Below are positions 34,119-42,238 of a stretch of 64,000 nt of DNA, one piece after another (the stretch's first letter is position 1; every line of letters starts with the position of its first letter). The translations under genes were made by a program, and so were the position numbers. Source of the stretch: Bacteroidales bacterium. GTDB lineage: Bacteria; Bacteroidota; Bacteroidia; Bacteroidales; G3-4614. The notes beneath the pieces were generated by a model. That model worked only from the letters and a program-made list of their open reading frames with translations, was not told the DNA's origin and made no database searches. The stretch covers positions 99,178-163,177 of the forward strand of contig JAFXDI010000001.1 of assembly GCA_017521245.1 (NCBI GenBank), in the 5' to 3' direction.

Positions 34119-35933
34119 TTATATTTTTTTTATAACCATTTTACACTCCTTGCAGTTGAAGTGGAGTTGTAATTTTGTTTTACCCGAAACAAGGAATAGA
34201 GGATCTTTCCACTCTTTTCCGTTGCAGGTTTTTAAACATTTGCCACAAGTGCGGCGAATGCAGTGTAGAGTAGTCATCAATGGAGCATCCTCAACAGGAT
34301 TTAATTCGTATGCACGAGATATTTTTTTTACTCCACGTTCAAGGTAAAACTCTTCTGCTTTACTATTTGCAATGTTTAGCTCAAAACTTAATTCCTCCTG
34401 ATGATAACAAGGGAGTGAATCTCTTTTTCGTTCAGGTCGTGTATAGTTTTTCATACGACTTCCAATAAGACGTTCAACGGCATCACGCCTCATCTTTGCC
34501 AAGATTGAAGAAGGAATAAATAAATCTTTAGTCTTCTCTATCGCAATCTCTATTGCCACAAAAGGAGTATTCCCCAGTTTAGAGAGTTGTGTTTGTTGGT
34601 TTACCTCTTGAGCAGTTTTAGCAACTTCTAAAACTTTAATCTCCTCTTTAATTGTAACAGAATTATTATCCTCATCACAAATTTGCAACATTAAAAAAGG
34701 TTGAGAGTAACTCAAACTCATTTTTATAGCAATTCTACGCTCGGCAGTAGGCGAGGCGAGGAGTTTTGAGAACTTAATATCACTATTGCGGAATATTATA
34801 TCACCACACTTAATCTCTGGCATTGAAGAAGGATACAATCTATTTCCTTCCACCCTGTTAACGCCAAAACCTGAGAATTTTCCATCTTTAGAGGTAAAGC
34901 AAAGTCCGTCACCATTGTGTAGCTCTACATTTGAAGAAACTTCGATAAAATTAGAGTTAACCAATTTAACCATACCAATCTCCTCTCCAATAGATTTAGG
35001 AGTGTTGATAGAGGCAATATTACAGAAACTCTTATCTCCAACGTAGTAGGGTGTAAATCCCCTATTAAAACTCTTATATGGGTTTGGTGTAAAATTAACT
35101 TTTACACTTCCCGAAGAGGCGGCAACATACTCCTTGCGTCTAGAGAAAATCTCATCCAAAATTCCTCGATAGTAAGAAGTTATATTTTTTACATACTCAA
35201 CATCCTTAAGCCTTCCTTCAATCTTTAATGAGGTAACACCTGCATCCAGCAGAGCCTCAATAGAGTTGCTTCTGTTCATATCTTTTAGCGACAAAAGATG
35301 CTTATCCTTAGCAAGTATATTACCATCAGCATCTTCAAGATTATATGCTAATCTACAAAACTGAGCACACTCACCTCTGTTGGCACTTCTGTTTGCTAAA
35401 GCCTGACTCAAGTAGCATCTTCCACTATAACTAACGCATAACGCCCCATGAATAAAAACCTCTATTGGAACATTTGAGTTGTTGCAAATCTCTCCAATTT
35501 GAGAGATGTTGAGTTCTCTTGCTAATACAATTTGCGAGAATCCCGATTCCTCTAAAAACTTAACTTGCTCAATGGATGTATTGTGGCATTGTGTACTTGC
35601 ATGAAGTTGAATAGGAGGTATGTTCATCTTCGTGATACCCATATCCTGTACAATAAGAGCATCAACACCTATTTCGTATAGAGAGGTGATTATCTCTTCA
35701 ACCTCTTTAATCTCCTCGTCCTTTATGATTGTATTAAGAGCAACATAAACTTTAGCCCCATATAAGTGAGCAAACTCAACCAGCGAGGCAATTTCATTTA
35801 TGCTGTTTCCTGCCGCAACTCTGGCACTGAACTTTGGAGCACCTATATACACAGCATCAGCACCATGGAGAATTGCTTCTCGTGCAATATTAGTATCTCG
35901 TGCAGGGGATAGTAACTCAATACGACGAGGCAT
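34119..35933 (-). CDS. U32 family protein, RlhA-like
   Basis: A 604-residue protein. The U32 signature is intact in VFIHGALCVSYSGRCYLSQA (about residues 155-175), and the start MPRRIELLSPARDTNIAREA is typical. The carboxy end holds a separate cysteine cluster (CIRRTCGKCLKTC, then CKECK), and the middle has the extra domain (DUF3656 type) of the E. coli YdcP/RlhA branch, which hydroxylates a cytidine of 23S rRNA. The old name 'collagenase-like peptidase' is probably misleading. It starts 7 bases after metA. Function as an RNA-modifying enzyme is inferred from the family. Confidence 0.85.
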   Translation of the reverse strand: MPRRIELLSPARDTNIAREAILHGADAVYIGAPKFSARVAAGNSINEIASLVEFAHLYGAKVYVALNTIIKDEEIKEVEEIITSLYEIGVDALIVQDMGITKMNIPPIQLHASTQCHNTSIEQVKFLEESGFSQIVLARELNISQIGEICNNSNVPIEVFIHGALCVSYSGRCYLSQALANRSANRGECAQFCRLAYNLEDADGNILAKDKHLLSLKDMNRSNSIEALLDAGVTSLKIEGRLKDVEYVKNITSYYRGILDEIFSRRKEYVAASSGSVKVNFTPNPYKSFNRGFTPYYVGDKSFCNIASINTPKSIGEEIGMVKLVNSNFIEVSSNVELHNGDGLCFTSKDGKFSGFGVNRVEGNRLYPSSMPEIKCGDIIFRNSDIKFSKLLASPTAERRIAIKMSLSYSQPFLMLQICDEDNNSVTIKEEIKVLEVAKTAQEVNQQTQLSKLGNTPFVAIEIAIEKTKDLFIPSSILAKMRRDAVERLIGSRMKNYTRPERKRDSLPCYHQEELSFELNIANSKAEEFYLERGVKKISRAYELNPVEDAPLMTTLHCIRRTCGKCLKTCNGKEWKDPLFLVSGKTKLQLHFNCKECKMVIKKI

Positions 35934-35940
35934 AATACTC

Positions 35941-36858
35941 TTATTTAATTGATTTTATATCGTATGGAGTCTCTTGATATACAAAGTAGTTTAACCAATT
36001 TGAAAATAGTAAATTGGCATGTGCTCGCCACTTAACCTGAGGATCTTTTGAGGTGTCGTTATTAGGGAAATAGTTTTGAGGAATTTGAATTTCCAATCCT
36101 TTATTTTTGTCTCGGAAATACTCATCTTTAAGAGTATTGGGAGAGTATTCAGAGTGACCGGTAATAAAAATCTCACGACCATTTCTTGCCATAAGCATAT
36201 ATATACCGGCTTCATCACTCTCTGAAAGAATCTCTATCTCTTTAATCTTATCAATGTCTTCTCTTCTAATTTCAGAGTGTCTACTGTGAGGAGCATAAAA
36301 CTCATCATCAAACCCTCTGAATATAGGATTCTTACGATTATATACCGAATGGCAGAAAACGCCAAACATCTTTTCCGAAAGAGGATATTTAGGAACTTTA
36401 TAGTAGTAGTTCAAAGCAGCTTGTGCTGCCCAACATATAAACAAAGTAGATGTAACATGAGTTCTTGCCCAATCAAAAATTTCTGTAAGTTCGTTCCAGT
36501 ACGAAACATCAGTAAATTCAAGTTGTTCAACAGGAGCTCCTGTAACAATCATACCATCGTAGTTGTCCTTTTTTATAAGAGAAAACTCTTTGTAGAAAGC
36601 CTCCATATGTTCTATGGGGGTATTCTTTGAAACATGTCCCGAAATCTTCATAAAATCAATCTCAATCTGTAAAGGGGAGTTTGAGAGTAATCTTATCAAA
36701 TCAGTCTCAGTTGTAATTTTGAGAGGCATTAGATTTAAAATCACAAGTTTAAGCGGACGAATATCCTGTGATGACGCCCTTTGAGAGTCCATCACAAATA
36801 TATTCTCTTGCTTTAATAAATCTACTGCAGGAAGATTTACGGGAATAGTTAAAGGCAT
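35941..36858 (-). CDS. metA: Homoserine O-acyltransferase MetA (predicted acetyl-CoA type)
   Basis: A 305-residue MetA/HTS-family enzyme (family length 300-309) for the first step of methionine synthesis from homoserine. The catalytic cysteine is C142 (FICWAAQA), and the His-Glu pair is H235 and E237 (TGHSEY). At position 111 (TGAPVEQLEF) it has glutamate, the residue known from Bacillus MetA studies to favour acetyl-CoA, where E. coli has glycine and uses succinyl-CoA. The product is therefore more likely O-acetylhomoserine. It lies between a beta-barrel gene (23 bases) and the U32 gene (7 bases), all on one strand. Confidence 0.93.
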   Translation of the reverse strand: MPLTIPVNLPAVDLLKQENIFVMDSQRASSQDIRPLKLVILNLMPLKITTETDLIRLLSNSPLQIEIDFMKISGHVSKNTPIEHMEAFYKEFSLIKKDNYDGMIVTGAPVEQLEFTDVSYWNELTEIFDWARTHVTSTLFICWAAQAALNYYYKVPKYPLSEKMFGVFCHSVYNRKNPIFRGFDDEFYAPHSRHSEIRREDIDKIKEIEILSESDEAGIYMLMARNGREIFITGHSEYSPNTLKDEYFRDKNKGLEIQIPQNYFPNNDTSKDPQVKWRAHANLLFSNWLNYFVYQETPYDIKSIK

Positions 36859-36881
36859 ACTCTTCTTTTAATATTAGTTAA

Positions 36882-37658
36882 TTAAAATACATAACCAAAG
36901 CCTATGTTGAAATAGACATTGAACATATTAAAACTCATTGCGGTAAAGTCGCTTTTGAAAAGAGGAATACAACCCCAAGTCAAATCTCCTGATATTAAAA
37001 GGTGTTTATAAGGGATAAAGTCCACTCCAACTTGCACACCGGCATCAACCTTACGCATATCATCCGTAAAGTCATAAACTGCATCAACGCCATCAACACG
37101 AGGTCCTATTGGAGAACCATCACGCATATATCCGTTAGTTGCAGTACCCGAGAACTCTCCATTAACCATAAATGAAGCATATCCACCAAATTTAAGGTCC
37201 CAACGTGGAGATATATCGTAAACTGCCAATAGAGGGATAGTTATGTAGTTATTACGAACTTTTGTTGTAACATCACCAGTGAAAACACCTTCAATAGTAG
37301 AACCATCCATTGATACTACCAGTTGATAATTCTTCACCGAGGTATCAGTTTGCATACCTTTTATATCAAATTTAATACCCGATTGCAAACCCCATTTGTT
37401 GTTGAAATTATATTGGGCAGTACCTGATATTGTAAAAGAGAATGTAGGCTTAAATGAATTAATTGTTCTAATCTCAGCGGGGAGTCCCATAGGAGCAGTA
37501 CCTCCAAGATTAAAACCAGCCTTTGCTGCAAAAACAAATCTGTCGGCAGGAGCAGCCTTTTCAATACGTTTTTCTCTAACTCTTACTTTAGCGGCGTTTA
37601 TATCCTCAATAGTCAAGCAAGCCAATATAAGAACCAATATTATATATATCTTTTTCAT
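36882..37658 (-). CDS. Outer-membrane beta-barrel protein (PorT/OmpW-like size)
   Basis: A 258-residue protein with a signal sequence (IILVLILACLTIEDINA) and a short basic linker (KVRVREKRIEKAAP). A barrel follows that starts FVFAAKAGFNLGG, the usual first strand of the Bacteroidota 'outer membrane beta-barrel' domain, and it ends FNVYFNIGFGYVF with a terminal aromatic strand. Function unknown. It is 22 bases downstream of the PCMD lipoprotein gene and may work with it. Confidence 0.82.
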   Translation of the reverse strand: MKKIYIILVLILACLTIEDINAAKVRVREKRIEKAAPADRFVFAAKAGFNLGGTAPMGLPAEIRTINSFKPTFSFTISGTAQYNFNNKWGLQSGIKFDIKGMQTDTSVKNYQLVVSMDGSTIEGVFTGDVTTKVRNNYITIPLLAVYDISPRWDLKFGGYASFMVNGEFSGTATNGYMRDGSPIGPRVDGVDAVYDFTDDMRKVDAGVQVGVDFIPYKHLLISGDLTWGCIPLFKSDFTAMSFNMFNVYFNIGFGYVF

Positions 37659-37680
37659 TCTTTATCTATTTAAAATATGA

Positions 37681-38904
37681 TTATTCGCAAATTAACTCAA
37701 CATCATCAACCCAAAGTTTACTACCGGGGGCACCTTGGAACTCTGCTCCATAGTAACTTGATGAGAATACGATAGTAATACTATACTCGTATTTAGCCAA
37801 ACGAGCAGGATCTATCTCTTTTGAGAAGGTAAATGGTAACTCTTTAAATACATATTCGTTAGGATAACCCTCTTCGTTAGTAGGAGTTCCATATTTATCA
37901 TTGTCAGAAAGAATTGCTCTACCAACCTCAGCCTCACTCGAAAGAATAGTCTTACCATCTAAGTAATTTTTACCTTTATATAGTTCTTTCGCTTTAACGT
38001 TGTCAAACATTACGGCATATATAGCAGCATAGTCTTTGTTGTCAATGTTTTGATTATTTCCGCTATTGTCGTTGTCTTTTGTACGTATGCCAGTAATATC
38101 TCCATTGGCATCATAAATATTAATTTCACCACCGCTTTTGTACTTAAACCAAACTTTTAGAGATTTAGGTTTTTTATTGAAAGGCATACCAAAGCGAGTC
38201 GCTTTCATCTGCTCTTTCATAATGTTGATACCTTTACCTGAGAACTCTCCAATAAAAAGGTTTCCAGCTGCAAGAGGAGAGCCTTGACCAATTGCACCAA
38301 CATAACGAGTCTCCAATATTGTAGCGTATGCCCCATTGTGAGCATCATCTTGAGATAGCGTTTTGTAGGTAGGATAGTCAGAAGGTTTTTTACCATTACC
38401 AGTAATTCTGTATCCCATATTGCCCGAAGCCCAGATGTAAAGATCCGAAACATTACCGTCTTCATCCATTAACTTCTCAAAACAGTCATCATATACACCA
38501 GTAGTTGAGCGGTTCTCCGACCAATTCTCAAAATAGTATTCAGTAGGGAATGTCATATCGAGGATTCTCACTTCGTGAGTCTTTTTCCAATTACCATCCT
38601 CTGATATAACCTCAATTTCATGAGAAGTAGAGTAGTCAAAATTGTCATTACCTCTAATAATTTTTGCACCCTCAGATAGAACAAACGAAATGTCAGTTAT
38701 ATTTTTTCTATCACCATATGCACCAGGAGAGATAAATATGGTTATACGTTCATTCTCAACTTTTTTACTTATTATAACATCTTTTCCCAATAATACATCA
38801 ACAATATCGGCCTCTGCATTAGGTAACTCATCTTTAATACAACTGGTAAAAACCATTAAAGGCAATACCGAAGTAAAGATAATTTGCTTAATCGATTTTT
38901 TCAT
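37681..38904 (-). CDS. PCMD-domain lipoprotein
   Basis: A 407-residue exported lipoprotein (signal SVLPLMVFTSCIKDE). After a short beta domain with FVLSEGAKI it has the putative carbohydrate metabolism domain: FENWSENRSTTGVYDDCF, then a jelly-roll part ending EFQGAPGSKLWVDDVELIC, the recognisable PCMD close. Such proteins occur on the surface of gut Bacteroidales; their role is inferred to be glycan binding or breakdown. I chose the ATG at 38904 (MKKSIKQ) rather than the one at 38946, because it starts the signal peptide directly and because the upstream codon lies within a good -7 promoter box. Confidence 0.8.
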   Translation of the reverse strand: MKKSIKQIIFTSVLPLMVFTSCIKDELPNAEADIVDVLLGKDVIISKKVENERITIFISPGAYGDRKNITDISFVLSEGAKIIRGNDNFDYSTSHEIEVISEDGNWKKTHEVRILDMTFPTEYYFENWSENRSTTGVYDDCFEKLMDEDGNVSDLYIWASGNMGYRITGNGKKPSDYPTYKTLSQDDAHNGAYATILETRYVGAIGQGSPLAAGNLFIGEFSGKGINIMKEQMKATRFGMPFNKKPKSLKVWFKYKSGGEINIYDANGDITGIRTKDNDNSGNNQNIDNKDYAAIYAVMFDNVKAKELYKGKNYLDGKTILSSEAEVGRAILSDNDKYGTPTNEEGYPNEYVFKELPFTFSKEIDPARLAKYEYSITIVFSSSYYGAEFQGAPGSKLWVDDVELICE

Positions 38905-38943
38905 TCTTAAAGTGTTTAATATTTCTCTGTTATTTTTCGGGTG

Positions 38944-38951
38944 CAAAGATA
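38944..38951 (-). promoter_or_regulatory. -7 element for the PCMD-barrel-metA-U32 unit
   Basis: TATCTTTG on the minus strand, an exact TAnnTTTG match, 39 bases before the chosen ATG. A clear -33 element is not seen. Confidence 0.6.
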
Positions 38952-39012
38952 ATCATTTTTAGCGGAATAACCTCTAATTCTGCCCTAAAAACCAAATGAA
39001 CTCTATCATAAT

Positions 39013-39049
39013 AAAAAAAAGACTATCTCAACAAATTGTTGGATAGTCT
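39013..39049 (-). terminator. Intrinsic terminator after prs
   Basis: On the minus strand AGACTATC-CAAC pairs with GTTG-(A)-GATAGTCT (12 pairs, one bulge, short AT loop), followed by eight T. It lies 30 bases after the prs stop. Confidence 0.85.
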
Positions 39050-39078
39050 CTTTCGGTAAATAATAATGTAGTATAATA

Positions 39079-40017
39079 TTACATTATGTATTGTGAACTA
39101 ATAGACTCATTATTGTGAGCACGACGAATTGTCTCTGCAAACATTTCGGCAATACTAATGATATGAGCTTTAGGACAATCTTTAGTAAAAGGTATGCTGT
39201 CTGAGAATATTAACTCTGTCATTTTTGAGTTTGTTACTCGTTCACTTGCAGGGTCAGACATTACGGCGTGACTTGCTATTGCACGAACCGATTTAGCACC
39301 TTTCTCAATCATTAGGTCGGCAGCTTTTGTAATTGTTCCCGCTGTATCAACCATATCATCAACAAGAATAACGTTTTTACCTTCAACATCACCAATAACC
39401 ATCATACTCTCCACAACATTTGCTTTTGCTCTTTGTTTGTGGCAAAGAACAAGAGGTACACCAAAATATTTAGCGTAAGTACTTGCACGTTTTGAACCAC
39501 CAACATCAGGCGAAGCAATAACCATATCCTCAAGTTTTAGAGATGCTATGTAATCAACAAAAACCGAAGAAGCATATAGGTGGTCAACAGGTACATTAAA
39601 GAAACCTTGTATTTGGTCAGCGTGAAGATCCATAGTAATCAATCTGTCAATACCGGCAACACTAAGTAAGTCTGCAATAAGTTTTGAAGCAATTGATACA
39701 CGGGGACGATCTTTACGATCTTGACGTGCCCATCCAAAATATGGAACAACAGCAATAACTGATGCTGCTGATGCACGTTTAGCCGCATCAATCATAAGCA
39801 AAAGTTCCATCAAGTTGTCCGAGTTGGGGAATGTTGATTGTACTAAATATACCTCACAACCACGAATTGATTCTTCAAACGAAACAGCAAACTCTCCGTC
39901 TGCAAAGTGTTGAATAATCATGTTGCCGAGAGGACATCCTAAATTCTCACAAATTTTCTCTGCCAAATAGCGTGTGTTTGTTCCTGCAAATACCTTTACC
40001 GGTCTTTCGTTGCTCAT
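39079..40017 (-). CDS. prs: Ribose-phosphate pyrophosphokinase
   Basis: A 312-residue class I PRPP synthase. Motifs are VFAGTNTRYLAEKICENLG, the ATP-binding VVPYFGWARQDRKDRPR, the ribose-5-phosphate/metal region DLHADQIQGFF, and the PRPP-binding loop VILVDDMVDTAGTITKA. It supplies PRPP for purine, pyrimidine, His and Trp synthesis. Single-gene unit with its own promoter box (40070-40077) and terminator. Confidence 0.97.
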   Translation of the reverse strand: MSNERPVKVFAGTNTRYLAEKICENLGCPLGNMIIQHFADGEFAVSFEESIRGCEVYLVQSTFPNSDNLMELLLMIDAAKRASAASVIAVVPYFGWARQDRKDRPRVSIASKLIADLLSVAGIDRLITMDLHADQIQGFFNVPVDHLYASSVFVDYIASLKLEDMVIASPDVGGSKRASTYAKYFGVPLVLCHKQRAKANVVESMMVIGDVEGKNVILVDDMVDTAGTITKAADLMIEKGAKSVRAIASHAVMSDPASERVTNSKMTELIFSDSIPFTKDCPKAHIISIAEMFAETIRRAHNNESISSQYIM

Positions 40018-40069
40018 TGTAGTCAGTTTTATATTTATTTTTAAATTATAGTCTCTCTTAAAAGTTTTA

Positions 40070-40077
40070 CAAAAATA
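40070..40077 (-). promoter_or_regulatory. Candidate -7 element of prs
   Basis: TATTTTTG on the minus strand, 52 bases before the prs ATG. AT-rich surroundings make this a weaker call than the galE box. Confidence 0.4.
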
Positions 40078-40109
40078 GTAATTTATTCTATGAAAATATT
40101 ATAAAAGAA

Positions 40110-41783
40110 CTATTTTTTTTGGGAGCATTTCCATATTGCTGTTTCGTATGCCAATAATTTAGTAGCAAAAGGAGTTTCTTGAGATATATTTCTAATCTCT
40201 TTCTCTCCCGAAATCAACTCTTTACAATTATATTCTCCTTCAGTGATTTTGAAATAATCAAAAAGATGCGAAGGAATATTAATGTTCAATTCAGCCTCTT
40301 GAGAGCGGAAGTTAACAGCCACAATATACAAATCTTTTTTATAGAAACGAGCAAACAGATAACTTCTACCTGTTGAGATAGCATCATTATTACCATTAAC
40401 ATACATCAAGTCAAAGAACAGACCATTGCTTATGGCTTTCTCTTTTGCTGCAATGTTAAGTAGTTTTTTATATTTATTTCTAATATCTTTCTGTTCTGCG
40501 GTTAAACCACGTAACCCTTTTTTAATCCAGCCCCTTACAGAGGGAACACTCCAATAATCAAAAATAGTAGTTCTTCCATCAGCACCGCTAAAGCCTTCAG
40601 CCTCTGTAGCCTTTTCACCAAGTTCTTGACCAAAATATAGCATAACAGGGTTGTTGTCAATTAATGCCGACAATGCAAACAGTGGGAATGCTCTATGAGG
40701 ATCACCTGCAAAAAATTGCGAAGCAGAGCGTTGCTCATCATGGTTTTCTGTAAAGTGTAGCATATTCTCTTTAACATCGCCAATAGATTGCCACCATTTA
40801 GTAATAGCACCAGTGTGACGGCCTCTAACAATATCCTTAAGAGTGTCATAAAGTCCTACCTTATCATACAGATAAGTAAAACCGCCACGCTTAACATAGT
40901 TATAGTATTGGTTAGGATTATACACTTCAGCAATGAAAATAATATTAGAGTATCTCTCTTGAACTTGAGCAATACACCATTCCCAAAACTCAACAGGAAC
41001 CATCTCTGCCATATCGCAACGAAAGGCATCAATGCCCTTTGAAGCCCAAAATAGGAGAATATCCCTCATTTTATACCAAGTGTCGGGTATAGGATTAAAA
41101 TGACACCATCCAGTAGCGTAATCAACACCATAGTTCAATTTAATAGTCTCGTACCAGTCGTTTATTGAAGGAGAAGCAGTAAAACAATCGTTACCTGTAA
41201 CCTTTGCAGGAAACTCGTTATAATGATTTTCACCCTCTCCAATGGCAAAAATCGGACTAAAGTTTTGCCCTGGTAAATAGTAGAAATTGTTTTGAGTTGA
41301 AAAAGCCCAATTATTGTTGTCATTGCCGCCCAAATCAACAGTGCCTTCTGGTGCAGCATCTGAAGCATATTGACGAGCAACGTGGTTAGGAACAAAGTCC
41401 ATAATAACTTTCATTCCTGCCTCATGAGTTCTATTAATCAAAGCCTCAAACTCTTTCATTCTCAAAGGAACATCATCAGCCAAATCAGGATCAATATCAT
41501 AATAATCCTTTATAGCGTAGGGTGAACCAGCCAATCCTTTAACAATAAATTTGTTATCTAGTTTAATACCATATTCCGAATAGTCGGTAGCGGTAGCGTG
41601 TTCAATAACACCTGTGTACCATATATGAGTAGTACCTAAACTTTTAATCTCTTTCAATCGTTCGGGAGTGAAATCCGAAAATTTACCAACTCCATTCTCC
41701 TTCAGTGTTCCGTTGGGAACACAATTTTCTGTGGTATTACCAAACAAACGAGGTAGTACCTGATATATAATAATTTTTTCCAT
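40110..41783 (-). CDS. Alpha-amylase family (GH13) enzyme, cytoplasmic
   Basis: A 557-residue GH13 protein without a signal sequence. The four conserved regions are visible: MDFVPNHVARQ (I), IDAFRCDMAEM with the nucleophile Asp (about 256, II), FIAEVYNP with the acid Glu (about 283, III) and FTENHDEQRSA with the transition-state Asp (about 347, IV). It would cut or rearrange alpha-glucans such as glycogen or imported maltodextrins. It starts 14 bases after the Dabb gene. Exact specificity (amylase, maltogenic, glucanotransferase) is open. Confidence 0.92.
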   Translation of the reverse strand: MEKIIIYQVLPRLFGNTTENCVPNGTLKENGVGKFSDFTPERLKEIKSLGTTHIWYTGVIEHATATDYSEYGIKLDNKFIVKGLAGSPYAIKDYYDIDPDLADDVPLRMKEFEALINRTHEAGMKVIMDFVPNHVARQYASDAAPEGTVDLGGNDNNNWAFSTQNNFYYLPGQNFSPIFAIGEGENHYNEFPAKVTGNDCFTASPSINDWYETIKLNYGVDYATGWCHFNPIPDTWYKMRDILLFWASKGIDAFRCDMAEMVPVEFWEWCIAQVQERYSNIIFIAEVYNPNQYYNYVKRGGFTYLYDKVGLYDTLKDIVRGRHTGAITKWWQSIGDVKENMLHFTENHDEQRSASQFFAGDPHRAFPLFALSALIDNNPVMLYFGQELGEKATEAEGFSGADGRTTIFDYWSVPSVRGWIKKGLRGLTAEQKDIRNKYKKLLNIAAKEKAISNGLFFDLMYVNGNNDAISTGRSYLFARFYKKDLYIVAVNFRSQEAELNINIPSHLFDYFKITEGEYNCKELISGEKEIRNISQETPFATKLLAYETAIWKCSQKK

Positions 41784-41797
41784 TCAGTCTTTAAATA

Positions 41798-42097
41798 TTA
41801 AAAAGTATAGTCAACACATGCTCTACCTGCTGCAACAGCCTTAAATATTGAAGCTGCGGCAACGTGGTCGGGATGAGTAGCGTAAGTAGCCAAATCCTCG
41901 TAGTTATTAAAAACGGTAGTAAGTGCCAAATCAAAACTTTCAGCAGGATTTTCGTTTATTTGAGCCTCAATAGAAACAAGACAAGAGATTTTTTCTGGCA
42001 AAGCCATAAGGGCATCTCTAAATTGTTCTAAAACTTTACGCTTATCTTCGGGGTTTTCAAAATCTTTAACCTTAAACAGAACTATATGTTTTACCAT
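41798..42097 (-). CDS. Stress-responsive alpha/beta-barrel (Dabb) domain protein
   Basis: A 99-residue protein starting MVKHIVLFKVKD, the standard Dabb opening, with VNP/ESFDLALTTVFNNYEDLATYATHPDHVAAA as the second conserved part. It forms a dimeric ferredoxin-like barrel; activity varies and is mostly unknown. It is the first gene of a two-gene unit with the GH13 enzyme and has a very good promoter at 42190-42220. Confidence 0.9.
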   Translation of the reverse strand: MVKHIVLFKVKDFENPEDKRKVLEQFRDALMALPEKISCLVSIEAQINENPAESFDLALTTVFNNYEDLATYATHPDHVAAASIFKAVAAGRACVDYTF

Positions 42098-42115
42098 TTC
42101 TAATAATTATTTTTG

Positions 42116-42123
42116 TATCTTTG
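42116..42123 (+). promoter_or_regulatory. Candidate -7 element of the mltF-like gene
   Basis: TATCTTTG, exact -7 match, 115 bases before the transglycosylase ATG. Lies downstream of the start point of the opposite promoter (42190-42220), so the two transcripts overlap head-on for some 60 bases. -33 element not clear. Confidence 0.45.
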
Positions 42124-42189
42124 TAATAGTATTATCAATTTTTCATCTAAAAAGTAAGGATATTGAAGTATTTCAATAGTTTTACTTTG

Positions 42190-42220
42190 CAAAGATACGA
42201 ATAAGTGAGCATATAACAAA
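42190..42220 (-). promoter_or_regulatory. Promoter of the Dabb-GH13 unit
   Basis: TTTG (42217-42220, minus) and TATCTTTG (42190-42197) separated by 19 bases: exact consensus. The leader before the Dabb ATG is about 86 bases. Confidence 0.75.
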
Positions 42221-42238
42221 CAACTTGTTTCTTGTAAT

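Noticed and set aside
36859-36881. SAM riboswitch before metA
   Set aside because: The gap is only 23 bases, too short for any known SAM-sensing leader, and no such fold is seen further upstream inside the barrel gene.
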